Position numbers and translations under genes: made by a program. Positions 24,852 through 37,010 of a stretch of 64,000 bases of DNA are shown piece by piece (within the stretch, counting starts at the first letter, position 1; every line of letters begins with the position of its first letter). The DNA lies in the NCBI GenBank assembly GCA_013399855.1, contig VXAY01002848.1:96977-160976 (forward strand), read 5' to 3'. The notes below the pieces were generated by a model. The model was not told the origin of the DNA. It saw nothing but the letters and a program-made list of their open reading frames with translations, and ran no database searches. Source of the DNA: Oxyruncus cristatus. Taxonomy: Eukaryota; Chordata; Aves; Passeriformes; Cotingidae.

Positions 24852-24875
24852 GATGTAAAATCTCAGGTTTTGTCT

Positions 24876-25739
24876 ATTGTTACCATTTTTCATGGTGTTC
24901 TGTTCTGCCATTAGAAGCAGTAAGAGATTAGCTCATGTTCACGCCAGCATGTCACACCTCAGCACACAACAAAACATCAAGGTCTAGACTGAATGTGGAT
25001 GAGTTTGATAAACAGAAATAATGAAGCTCGAAACTCAGCTAACAGCTGGATTCTCCATGTTCTCTCCTCTCACTGATGCCTCTGTTGGGTCAATCTCAAG
25101 CATAATTATCACATTCATTTTCAAAATTACTTGTTTTTCAATCTAGTTAAATAATGGACTGCATGTATAGTCCTTAGGGATGTGATTTTTTTTTTACCTT
25201 TTGATTAAAACTGCTGTAGGACTGATCACATTTGAGATGTTAATCACTGATGTTAGCGTGTGGCTGCTCTCTGAAAATAGTATTAGATGACACATGAAGA
25301 CAAATTCCATTAACCACCTAGTGGATAATAAAGTACGTGATGGCAACGGGATGAAAATGCTTGTCTGTGGATATGGAGTTATCCTTCCATACCTGTCATA
25401 AGGTCGTGAGTAAATATGTCATAGAACCATTTTCTCTTCAGTATCATCAGAGAACAGGTTGATAAATGTGAAGAACAATGTTTAGTGTCATAAAAAAACC
25501 CTGATGATTTGCTCTGAAATGAAACCCTTCAGTAATTTATATGTGTGGTGAAAATCTCTCTCACCCCTGTGAAGGGGGCTCCAAGGTAAGTGCCAAAACC
25601 ACTGAGATGATACACCAGTCTTGCAGCCCTGAAATCCACTCATACAGATGTGGAAGGGTAAGTTTTGCTCTGACAAGATGAGAGATTTGTTTACAGGCAT
25701 ATCTGAGCAGTTTTGTGGTATCTGGTGTAGCTTCTCTTT
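24876..25739. other. Intergenic, nothing recognised
   Basis: This is AT-rich sequence after the last poly(A) candidate. Antisense ORFs of 70-121 codons starting here run into the LTR relic and have no domain content. Confidence 0.6.
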
Positions 25740-25965
25740 CTCTTTGAGCTAGGATACAGTTAATTTTCCTCGTAGTAGCTAGTATGGGGCTGTGCTTTTT
25801 CATTTGTACTGAGCACAGTGTTGATAACGTGGGGATGTCTCCCATATTGCTGAGTAGGTTTTGAACAGAGACAAGGCCTTTTCTGCTCCTCATCCCACCC
25901 CACCAGTGAGGAAGTTTGAGGGTCACAAATAATTGGGAGATGACACAACCAGGACATAATTTCTG
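25740..25965 (+). mobile_element. Degraded avian endogenous-retrovirus LTR relic
   Basis: The phrases 'taggatacagttaattttc', 'tagtagctagtatggggctg', 'gcacagtgttgataacg' and 'attgctgagtagg' align in the same order with the better preserved LTR at 40690 (tgggatagagttcattt, cagcagctggcacagtgctg, ttgttgctaattag). The downstream part, with a gggagatgacacaaccagga-like stretch, fits the same class of LTR as I remember it. The TATA-containing half and both termini are missing or unrecognisable. Boundaries are approximate. Confidence 0.75.
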
Positions 25966-28900
25966 TGGTGCACAGCAGTACTCTGAGCCCCTCTTCTGCC
26001 CATATCCATCTGCTGCTGTACACCAGGGGTCAGGATGTGTGACAGCTTTTAAGGGAAGAACTTCGGGAAATGTCAGGGTGGGGGAGAAATTGGTTTTCTG
26101 TATGTATTTACATAAGGTCAGATTTTGAGGCTTCAGGAAAGGTAAAAGTAGCTATTGTGTTTGTGTTGTGAAAACCTGCTAGGTCTGGTTCACATGTATA
26201 TGTGTATATTTAGAAGAAGTGAGAGCGTGGAAGAAGTGCTTGTCTTCAAGGCCAGTGGGTTCTCCATCTACCTCCCATAATACTTTGGTTTTATTTGTTG
26301 TATTTGCTGCAATGGTTTGCAAAAGCAAGCAGAACATTACGTATTTGGGGGATCAGTAGAGTCTAAAACTAGAATTTCTATTTCCACGTTTTTAAAGCTG
26401 TCCCCTGAGAATGCAACCCAGAGAAAAACTGTTAAATTTGTGTAAAGCTGTGATAGATGATTAGAATGCAGCTGTTACAATGCTTTAGGGCATTTCCCCT
26501 GCTGCTGTTGCATAGGGTGAGCTGGCTTTGGTGCAGTGCAAATTGTCCTGTTAGTCTCAAACCTGTGCCTTTGTGAGATTGACAAGCTGGTGTCCATCCA
26601 CCTGACTGCAGAAGGGTCTCACTATGTAGGTCTGTGCTTTCTTCGGTACAGCCCCAGGTCCTTTGAAAAGTCGTGGGGATGCTTCTTTCCATGTATTAAT
26701 TTGGCAGGGAGAGTCTTTGTGAAAGTTCACTTCCTAACCCTGTGCCGGAAGATTCAAAGCATACTTGTCTCAGGGATACACTGAAACTGCCACGCTGCTG
26801 GGTGAGCTGGGTGTGGGAGCTGCTTGAGGGGAAACAGCTTCCTGTGCAGAAAGGACAGCAAAGGCTACAAGGCTGTGAATGAAGTCGAGAAGGAGCAGGA
26901 GACAATCTTCTGCTTTCCAAGTCATTCGCCCAGCAGTGACAAGGCCTGAGCTATGCTCTAAAGAAAAGCTTTTCTTTTATTAACACAGGCTTTCAAATGT
27001 GTAAGCAACTCACTTCCCCTTCTTTCTGGTTCCCCTGCATGTAGGTACCTACCTGCATTGTGAGGTGTTTCAGGGCAAGGACAGAACAGAAATGTGAAGG
27101 CTCTTACAGAACTGGTCAAGCAATGTGATATTCTGGCACCTCGGCACAGTACGGAGTGGGATTTTTCCTTTTTGGATTAGATTGCCTAAATTAATCAAAT
27201 TCTCTTGCAGGTGCCTGTGTCAATTACTTTGTTTGGATAAGTTCCTAAATATTTGCTTTGATTCTGTTGCTGAAAAGTACATCATACATAGGTAGAAAAA
27301 GGAAGTGAAATCTGTAAGTGTAGGAAAAACATGTTTCAGAAAGAGCAGGGACTGCATCCAGGAGGAGAATTAGTTTGCATAAACTGAACAAAAGCAATGT
27401 GAAAAGCAAACTTATGTGTTACACCCAAAAAACGAAGGCAAACCACAGAAGTAGCATATTGGTATATTAATTCTAGGACAAATTCAATCTCTGTCTAGGC
27501 AGTGAGTGAATAAAGACTATAAATTGGATCTGATGCCCATATCCTGCAAAATCGTGCTTCCCCAGCCCCTTTTGAAAATGTGGCTGTATGAGCAATTAAC
27601 ACTTTCGCTCAGATTTGTCCAAAAATAAGGCAAGCTGTGCAAAGCTATCACAGGCAAAGCTGTCTTGTGCAATAAATATCCCTAAAAATGCAAACTTCAA
27701 AGCTATAATCAGACACTCTGGCATTCCAGTCATTTCTGTCTACTTCCTTTTTGGATGTGTTCCTATAAAACCCATCACCTGTGCTTTTCTCTTTCTGGCA
27801 CCCTACTAATCCTTAGAGTAGCTCCCTCTGCCCAAAGCAGACTGCTCAAACCTCACCAGTTTTCCTGCTTGCCTGGGCTCATTCTTGTATGAAGGAGTGC
27901 AAGTAGAAGTGTGTGTCTGTTCTGCTGAGCCAGTGGGGGAAGCAAGAGCAGAGGAGTAGAGTGGACAGCATGGGCAGAGACGGTGCTGGGGAGTGGTGTC
28001 ACAGAACTACTGCTGGGGCTCAGCACCTCTGTTTTGCTGTCCTGTTTCTAATGCACTGCTGCTCACGCGTCTCCTGCCAAAAATAAAAAATAGATGCATG
28101 GTACGTTCTTCTCTCTGTTTTTCATTTTATTTAATCTTGTAGATCATGTGGAGGCTCTGTTTGAAAAATTAAAATAATGAGCTCTTGTGGACACATCTGA
28201 GCGAAGCGCTGGGGGCTTGGCTACCCAAGCCCTGGGCATTCTCCTGGCTGCAGTGCCCACTGGGGCAAGGAGGAAGACACCAGGCTTGGGCAAGGTGCTC
28301 CTCACACCCGGGATGCTCATTGTATGGGCTGTGCTTATACAGCATTGAGGGACAGGGCTGTAGCGCCACGTCTGTCTGGCTTGGCTGAGAATGGCTCAGG
28401 ACTTGGTTGGAGCAGGAGGCCGTGCTGAGATCTGCGACTGAAATGGCAGAAAACCACTTTTCTATTTTGCCTGGCAGGACTGCTGCTGAAGCTCTCAGGT
28501 CCAGCAGGGAATGCTTCTCATGGTCTTGCTAATACTTTTTCAGGATTACAGGTTGGTATTGCTGATTTTCTGATGCTGTATGTATTAATACTGACATTTT
28601 CAGACTCTTCTTCAGGCAACCTTCGGCCTGTAAAAGGAAAAAGAAAAAAAAAGCCAACTACATAAATCTGCTAGCTATAAAACTGAAGGATGGTAAAATT
28701 AGTCTGCAGCAGCATAACCATGTTCTCATTAAGAGCAATTCAGCATTTTTAAGACATGTTAACTGCTGCAGTGAGGAGAAGGGGCTGCAGATCAATATAA
28801 AATAAGCCATAGCCTCGCAAAAGCCGATTTATAATTTCCGAAGTACTTTCCCTTAGTTGTGAAGGAAAGTCATTGCTGGTACACCAGTGAGGTGATAGTT

Positions 28901-31062
28901 ACAAAGAAAGCCTCAGAACCACTTTGGGTGTGGAGATGCAAAACTCATGCGATCTGAAAAAAATCTCCATTCTGCAATGACAAGAAACCTGAGGTAGTCT
29001 GTATTGTAAACTGAGACAGGGCAATGATCACCAATAGTTTCTCTTCAAAAGTGGACAGGTAGTGGGTGGTAATTAATTATCCAAATCACCCCTGTCTATA
29101 TCTCTACCTAACAAGCTGTCTGGCCATTTGCTAAACGGCCTGTCTAAGTGGGCCTTTTTCAACCTCAGACCTTTTTCCCACAGGGATTTTAATTGTGCAG
29201 CAGATTATTTTCACAGAGAAGATGAATGGGATAGAGGAACGAGGGAGCAGCAGCATCACTGCTGGTCCTGGGACAGCAAACACACCCACCAGGGTCAGGG
29301 CTCCTTGGTTTGGATGGGATCCTCTTTTGGGTGATCTCTGCAAGAGCATGCAAAAAACCAAAAGCGTTGTTTAAGTGTATCTTTAGTCAGATCTAAGTGT
29401 GTGACTGGGGACCTCCGTGGGCACCTTGAGGAGCACAAGCTTAGAGGCAAAGGCCCGAGGAAGGCAGACAACAAGCATCCTGACCTGAGAGGTCTTTTTG
29501 GCTCCAGCAGAGCATGTCCAGGCGGGACCTGACAGCTGCTGTGAAATCTCTTCGCAGTGTGTGCAGGACACACTGCTGTCCCAGGGATGGCAGGGAGGGA
29601 ATGATGGGAAGTGCTGTGCAATGCTGCTACTGGTCTGACAGTCTCCCCATGACTGCTAATCCCCATCTCTGAGTCTGATGGATGCTGTGCAGAGCCGCCT
29701 TACAAGGGGAGAGGCTTCAGCCTGTTCTGCAGAGATTTTGCATCTTTTTTCAGAGATGCTGAGTCCTGAACCCTGTCTTAGATGGGCACACCTGGAGGCT
29801 GTCATACACAGAACATCTCTCCTGACATGACAAATTTTGGCAATTTTTACCCCACAGGGAGACCAGTTCTTAGTACCAGACAATATGCACAGCATGATGC
29901 TCCAGCTGGGGCAGGTGCATGGGGAAAGTGTGTGTGGAGGTTGCCCAGAGCAAATTTAGCTAGTTAAGCATCGACTTCTAAACATGTATTAATTTAGTGA
30001 GATTGTGGCCTAAGGATCCCAGAATTGCTGCTCCCAGGTGTGGACTTTTATCACTGAGTACACAGTAAATGTTTTAAGCATGTGGCTTTCGAATATTGAG
30101 AAGGGTTGCGCTAAAGTCTAGAAATAATCTAATAATAACATAATCTGAAATAATACAATAATAGTCATGTAAACAAAAACCTATATTTTATTTGAGAGGT
30201 TCTCTAAAAATCCAGTAAAGAAAGAGGGCAGGAACACTTTTTACCACTTACCACTCCAAACTTCGTACATTTGCACGGTGCTTCGCAGTTTAAGAGAACT
30301 TTGGCAAATGAAACCCGGCAGGAGCCATTCATCTTCATAATTACTGGGGGCCAGAGAAGATGAAGCAAGCTCTAATTTCACCACCCCCATTTGTAGGTGA
30401 AGCCTTCAACAATAAAAGCGAATACAGCTGGAGTCTTACAGTGAACCTTTAGGGTGGAAAATGGAAAATTATAACTGCGTTTGCTGAATAAATCAGCACT
30501 GTCATCCCTGCTGGGGAATGTGGTTACCTGTATTATGATAGAAGGGGGTCAGTGTCCTGTGCTCAGGCTCTGTGCAATCATCCAGAGGAATGATGGTGGG
30601 GTTGCAAAGACAGCTGGAAATAGTGCACTCAGCACATCCTCATCCACAGAGGGGTAGTACCCAAATGTGCTGAAATGACAAAAGAAAAGGTCAGTTCTTA
30701 GCTGGTTTCTGCCATAAAAGCCCAGGATGGCAGAGGAGGAAAGCTGCTATGTTCTCTTTACGTGACTTAAAGTGGTGGTCTAAAATGAGCATTAATTTGT
30801 CCCCAAAGCATGATTTGCTGGGGTGGTGTGAGCCCTGGGGTGTTGTCACTGCCCTAGCTATGAGGCTCTCAGTGGCAGGGAGCCAGACAACCCCCACCAG
30901 CTCCTTCTGCAAGTTTTGTTGGTGTTACTAATGTTTAAGGCATCACAAAACAATGGAGGTCTTTAAGTATGATGTGGAGCTGTGGCTGAGATATTACTCA
31001 AAGAAGAGGACTCTGCTGTTTGAGAAGTTCCCAGTAAGATTGCAGAGCTATTTGTTAATCCC
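25966..31062. other. Intergenic, no gene recognised
   Basis: This is about 5 kb without a coding exon I can support. Around 28.17-28.45 kb it is somewhat GC-richer and gives overlapping ORFs on both strands (28169-28388), as expected from composition. An ORF cluster at 29.1-29.97 kb (up to 123 codons, antisense) likewise shows no domains. No repeat was recognised. Confidence 0.5.
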
Positions 31063-31138
31063 AGTAAACAAAACAAACCAAACCAAACCAACCAACCAAC
31101 CAACCGACCACCCAAAAACAACAACACCAACAAAAAAT
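31063..31138. repeat. A/C-rich tract with (CCAA)n
   Basis: It contains AAAC units, then about six CCAA units ('ccaaccaaccaaccaacc'), one G, then CAA-type units. It is otherwise only A and C. Confidence 0.92.
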
Positions 31139-34100
31139 CCCTGTAGCTCCAAAAATCACAGGCAGGGTTGGCTGTCCCATGTCATTCCTCCGCTTTTTTT
31201 CCTTCCCTCTCAGTCATGTACCAACACAATATTTCCCACCCCTTGCCCTGTGTGAGGAAAAAATATCAAATTTTGTCTTGCAACAAGAGATATTTTAATT
31301 TCTTGTCCATACTTTTTCTTCCACAAATGCTAACAGGATCCTCAGCATGTGTACATCTGTATGAGTAGTAAGATAAAGGGGGAGAAGACGGCAGGCAAAC
31401 ATGTTACGGTGATGCTAAGTGGCATGGGCCTAGAAATGCTGCAGTTTAAGAATAATTTAAAATCTCTTTGGCCAAGTCACTCTCTTGTTGCCAGTCCTGG
31501 AAAAGTAATATTGCATCATATCATGTATGAGCCCTAGTGCCTGAAAATCCTGTGGCCACTTAAAATGAGAGAAAAGTGAAACAGCAAGTTGGTGAAAAGT
31601 TTGTTCCTTGCCCATGCCCAGGGCTGGAAAAAGTCTTGTGAAACTTCTTTTAAACAGAAACTTTTGGCCAATAGTGGTAGGTTTGCTCTTATCAGAAAAG
31701 TTATTTCCTTTACCTGCCATCTTACAGCATCATTAAAAATTCATCCTTTCCCTTAAACGTCGCTTCAGCTCCTAATGAGTGTAAAGTAGGTTTGACCATC
31801 TGTATATTCCCCCTATTAAATGGTGTTTTCATATTAAAATGTACAGTAACTCTCCCACGGTGGTAAGTCTGGCAAATAAGAGTGTATTCCAATGCAACCA
31901 TTCTTTTCAGGTTAAATCTGCTCCAAGGGAGCAGCCGCAAGGAACAGTGCAGCCTTCACCCATGTCCCTACAGTGGGCTCACTTCTCGGATGTTTATGGC
32001 AGGAGATGTACAGGGTACTGTTGTTCAAGACAATTTCCCAGGTTGCTAACAGTGGGACTCCTCAAGTAACCCTGGAAAAAGATGGGGATATTACACGACT
32101 ATTTCCTGGGATTTATCACGCTGTGTAGAGCACTGCAGGACCAGAGGGAAGTGCTGCATGAAACACGGGGAGAGGCTCGTGTTCCTGAATTATCAGCAAG
32201 GCCGGTTTCCTGCTCTGCCACAAAATAACACCAGAGGAAAGTGCTCTAGTCTGACAAATGAGACTGCTCTCAGCAGGAAATGTAAAAAAAAAAATCACGA
32301 TTTTTTCCCTTATCAAAGCTGAAAGCCTTCAGCCCTGCTGAAGCTGTGCTGCCTGGTTTTGGGTACCACCAACCCACCTCAGCATGCCTGGAGCCCTTAC
32401 ACCCTTTGCATCTCATGCCACTCCAGCAGACACTTCAGGAACAAAGAAATATTACCCTTCAGGGAAACTGCAACCCTGGCAAAAGCCTGGGAAAAAGAAT
32501 TGAAGGCAAACACATGGGATTTTAGACCGTATTTTTTCCTTTTAGCAAGGGTCACTGGAACGGGTGAGCACCCTCCCACCAGCTTTCACAGCAGCTGGCC
32601 CAAGACCCTCCTCCGCCACCCTCTGCAGGGCTTCACCCCTGTTTGCTTCTGTGGCTGTGCTGCAAAGGTGCTGGTTTCAATTTTTTGTCTTGGCAGCCTT
32701 TCATGAAATGATATTATTTATAGTCCTGTGTCCATTCACATCATCATTACTCGCTAACAATAAACTTAATAATGCCTTTGCAAGCCTTTGTTATTTGCTG
32801 AATGCTGTGGGGTGCTGTGTTTCGGAGCGATCATGCACTTTACAGAGCCTATGATTTGTCTCTCGGGTATGTTATCTTGCTATTAGCTTTAAATAGGGAT
32901 CTAGATAATGTTTTACATCTGTACCAGTAAGAAGCAACAAATTAGACTCTTCCCTTGCCTCTTCTCCTAGCTCACTAATCTTTGTTAACTTCAGGAAAAA
33001 TGGAATTAAAAAAAATCATTGTTCATAAAGATACAGAAAAAGCTCTGTAATTCATATACTTGAGACTATAACAACTGAGATTTTAACCACATCTGGTTGA
33101 AATTCAGTATTCCTTTTCCTAGGAAAGCCCCAAAATGTTGCTTTTTTCTTTTTTTTTTTTTCATAGCACAACAAAAATGAAGCCCAAAGCATCAAACTTT
33201 CCTTTACCAAATGAGAAAAATATTAATTTCAAATCCATCATTTATAACACTTTGTTTAAATGAAATACAAAATAAACCACTTGAGAACAAAAAGTCATTC
33301 TTTCTTGTTGCAACTGAAGCATTTATTTTTGATTTATTTGCAAAACAAAATAAGCAGCTTCTAGGTATTCTCTGTAAAATTCTTTTCACAGACTGACTAG
33401 ACAGCAGCTTTCAAGCTGCAGACACTTGAGCAAAAAATGCTGAAGTTCTCCCTTCCCAGTACTCAGGAGGTTTTGATCAACTTCTACAAGGCAGGGGGAC
33501 AAATGCTTTCTAAAATTTTCTTTCCATATTGACAAAGCTCCAGCCTTTTGGTTTTTTTAGAGTAATGATTCAGTATCTGAGCTTAAAGAGCCTCAGTAGG
33601 TTTGAAGCTTCAAGAGCAGAAGGGCAGAGGGGCTTTCCAGACAGACAGCCTATGCTGGTCAGTGTGCCAAGGTGGTGGGACAGACAAACTGCTCGGGGTC
33701 CCTGCTGGCTCCTAAGACACTGATGCTTTGCCTCGCCTCTCTGCAAAGGGTGCATCTCACTCAGTATAACTTTTTCAAAAGTGATGTCTTCAGAGGTTTG
33801 AAGTCCTGGCTGAGCACTCTGAATCAAGTTTAAAGACGATGGATAGTTTTATGACATTTTATTCCTCTTTTTTTACACACCTGATTTTCTCACTAAGTTT
33901 TTCCTTCCTGAGAGCACTGTCATTAGCACCTGACACTAATGCAAAAGGATTTGGGAATTCAATACCAACCCAATTGCATGAGGAGACCCTTGGAGTCCAC
34001 TAGATATTCTGTTTGTTCACCAAACTCATATTGGTCCACTTAATACATCACTGTCACGAGCCAGTCTCTCTGCTTGCAGAAAACAGACTGATTTGTTTTG

Positions 34101-36614
34101 GTGGAAACCACCACCGGGATGGAGAGTGGACCTGTGTGTGGCTGAGCAGACACTGGTGCCTGTGAATACCTAATTTGTGGGTGATACTTGGAGGAAGGGA
34201 AAATCTTTATATCACAGGATCAGTGAAATAATGTGAGCATGATTGCCAGGTGAGCTTAGTGCACTTTCACGAGATCAAGTTAGCACAACTTGAGACTTGG
34301 GGAAACCTGACATTTGTCGCAGGGATGTACCTGCTGATGGGCACCATGGCATGTAAAGTTCTCCTGATATCTCATGTGAAGGTAGATGGGGTTCAACACA
34401 GCTTATCAACATCTCACACTGTCCTGCAGTAATACGTGTTACAGCCAGAGCACAAAAGCCTCATCTCAGCCCATAGGCACTGGTGATGTGCAGGATGGTA
34501 TGTGCTGTAACAATAGCTGACAGGAACAAATACAATTTTTATGGAATATTCATAGCTTACTTAACTGTTCCCTTTCTACCTTGAGGTGATCTCCTGACAC
34601 ATTGGGCTAATTTTGCTGTGTTGATTTCACTGCTTACCAGTTTCACTGCTGAATTTCACCTGCTCTTTCCTCTGGATCCACAGCTGTGCAATGATCCTGC
34701 CAACAGGGTACTCTTAAGGACTTGGAGATGGTAACTGGATGCTTTTCACTGAATGCTTCCTAAGGGAACCTCACCCTTCCTTCAGGGCTTTAATGCATTT
34801 GCCTGCTGCCCCTCCCTGCCACTTGCTCCAACACAAGTTTCCCTTTATTTTCTTCAGCTGTGTGCTATGCAAATTAAGACCAAGTGATGTATTTTCTCCT
34901 CTTTAAAACTCTCCTCATTTCCCTCTGGGTGATTTCTTCTACTTTTGGTTCATAAAAGCCAGCAGTCAGAAGAGTTACCTGTAATTTCACTCCCTTCACA
35001 TACTCAGAAATGTTTCTAGGAGAAGCAAGCTAAAGCTGTTGTGTTGCATATCTGCAGATATAAGAAAAAGAATTGATTTTTCTTCATGGAAATATGGGCT
35101 CATATAGATTCACAAGGCGAGTTACTGCAAAGTAAGAGATCATTGTGGCACCAGGTGTGCAAGTGTAGAAGCTGAAACCATCATTTTTGGATCCCAGGGG
35201 AACTCAAGCCTGGCTTTGGATCCTAGACTGTAATTGCTGAATGTGGAGAACAGGAGGGACTGGGCAGATGCTCCCTTTATTTTAATATGTCCAAACAACC
35301 TTCTTCAAAGCTATGCCATAGAACATCTCAGGGAAACAGGAGGCAGGACAGGTATGTGAATAACCTGAGGGTTACATATTGCCTTGTCCATATTCAAAAG
35401 CAGGGTCATAAATCCTTTCTGTATCTTGTTTCTATGAATGTCCCATTTCCCATCCCCTTCCTTCCCTTCTCCCTCTCTACCCCCACAGCCTTGTAAAAAA
35501 CCACTGAATTAAAATATCCCTGGAATATCAGGGGTGAGTGGTGAAACACCAGGGAGGCTGTGCTGTCCCCGGGTGTGCACCCAAAGGGGCTCACAGGTGC
35601 ACCCAGGCATTCCGACAGTGTTATTAGTAAAACATGAACACCAAAGGGGATTCCAAGCAGACCAGCTGTATTAGATCATATAAGGACAGTGATGACGCTG
35701 AGTGGGTGCAGCAGGGCTGCTGTTGTTGGAATGGCCCCAGAGAGAGGTGTAGGAAGACACCTGGGTCAGCCCCTGCTGTGCTTCCTCCAAGCATCCCTTC
35801 TCCTGCATGTGAAAAAGCCGAGGAAAATAGAAAAACTAAGCTCATGGACCGAGGACCTTGCACTTACTGGGTGTTAACCCACTGCCAGGGCCACACCCAG
35901 GCTCTGCACTGACATCCAGGCTGTGAACTTCCCAGACTGCTCTGTCCGAGCAGCTGCTCTGGAGGGCTGGGTTGAGTGGTGGGGATGTGCCACAGCAGCA
36001 GGCACCTGCCAGGAACAGCGTTAGATGCCTTTCCAATATTTGGGGGAGTGCTGCTGCAGCAAACTGTGAAATCTCAGCCAGTGTTTCGCTGCTCTGCCTG
36101 GTACCAGGGATGGTGGGGTGCTGTGGGGATGCCAACAGGCTTTGGTCCACTGCAGGCACAGATTTAGTTTGGAGGACAGAGAGGCTGCAGCCACCAAGCA
36201 CACTCCCAGCAAGGCAATGGAATGGGACAGTCCTCAAGTGTTCCTGCTTGCCCCTGGGGTGCAAAGGCACTGTGCAGTGCTGGTCCTCCCTGGTAGAGTG
36301 TTTGCTGGTGGCTCATTGTAAGTTAATTCGCAGAGGCATTATTATTTTGAAAGGGCAAGCCTGATCATAAGGCAAGATGTGACGTATATAGTCTGCTTGT
36401 GCTAATAAACCTACAAGTAGAATCCCAACTGGTCACAGTGGTGTGCTCAGGCACTGCAGGGCCTGTGCAGGCAAAGGCAGCCTTCCCTTTTGTTCTGGTG
36501 CCTGGCAGAGGGGTGAACTGCTGCTGGAAGTATATTCATGCAAGAGGATTATGGATAACACACCAGACCCAGGACTTTCTAGTTCTTTTGACTCTTTTGT
36601 CCATGTCTCTTACA
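31139..36614. other. Intergenic, no gene recognised
   Basis: No coding exon or repeat is recognised over most of this interval. Between about 35.5 and 36.5 kb the sequence becomes GC-richer, with several overlapping ORFs on both strands (up to 142 codons antisense at 35842-36270). It is poor in CpG, so it does not look like a CpG-island promoter. ORF lengths there are explained by the scarcity of AT-rich stop codons. Confidence 0.5.
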
Positions 36615-36666
36615 GTTGGACTCCATCTAAAAGGTCTTTTCCAAGCTAAATGATTCTCTGATTCTT
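36615..36666 (+). mobile_element. CR1 LINE extreme 3' end, about 50 bp
   Basis: 'gttggactccatctaaaagg' followed by 'tcttttccaagctaaatgat' and 'tctctgattct' is the characteristic CR1 3' terminus, ending in the short ATTCT-type repeat. Everything upstream is missing or unrecognisable, consistent with strong 5' truncation. Confidence 0.8.
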
Positions 36667-36849
36667 GCCTTGATTTAGTGGGAAATATATTTGATTGGAC
36701 ACATCTAATGTTGGTGGAAACTGACTTTTATATCTGTGCTAAGCATGAGCTGAGAGAGAGAAACTACTTTTTACGTTTTATCATGTTGGAAAAGGTGAAA
36801 TTGAAATACGTGTGACAGTGATATCATGCCTATCAGCTCATTCATGATG

Positions 36850-37010
36850 CCTTGGGCAGCCCAGAGAGGGTGTGCAGTCTCCATCCCTGGGGAGGTTCAA
36901 AACTTGACTGGATGCTGCTCTGAGCAACCTGCTCTGGATGACCTGATTGAACAGGGAGTTTAGGCAAGATGACTTCCAGAGATGCCTTTATACCTGACCC
37001 AGCCTTGCAT
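36850..37010 (+). mobile_element. CR1 LINE 3' fragment
   Basis: 'gcagtctccatccctgggga', 'gactggatgctgctctgagc' and 'aacctgctctggatgacctg' followed by 'gcaagatgacttccagagat' match a CR1 3' UTR in sense orientation. This is a different subfamily from the copy at 39.1 kb, judging by the 'gtgcagtctccatccc' phrase. The terminal ATTCT repeat is not preserved. Confidence 0.85.

Larger units (their letters stand above)
21005..24875 (+). other. OXCT1: OXCT1 3' UTR (3' limit uncertain)
   Basis: The untranslated part of the last exon begins after the TGA at 21002-21004. AATAAA hexamers occur at 22063, 22833, 24764 and 24846. The first would give a UTR of about 1.1 kb and the last about 3.9 kb. The last has a clear T/G-rich element just downstream ('ggttttgtctattgtt'). 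The region contains two A/C-rich tracts (21268 and 23594) and no convincing ORF. If the proximal site is the only one used, bases beyond about 22090 are intergenic. Confidence 0.45.

Noticed and set aside
25488..26023. Overlapping antisense ORFs of 70-121 codons
   Set aside because: They overlap the degraded LTR on the opposite strand and contain no retroviral or host domain.
28169..28388. Mirror ORFs on both strands, possible small gene
   Set aside because: Both strands are open because of local GC content; no domain, poly(A) signal or splice pattern supports either.
35624..36364. Cluster of overlapping ORFs on both strands suggesting a gene
   Set aside because: The segment is GC-richer, so stop codons are rarer in all frames. 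It is CpG-poor, and no frame shows a known domain.
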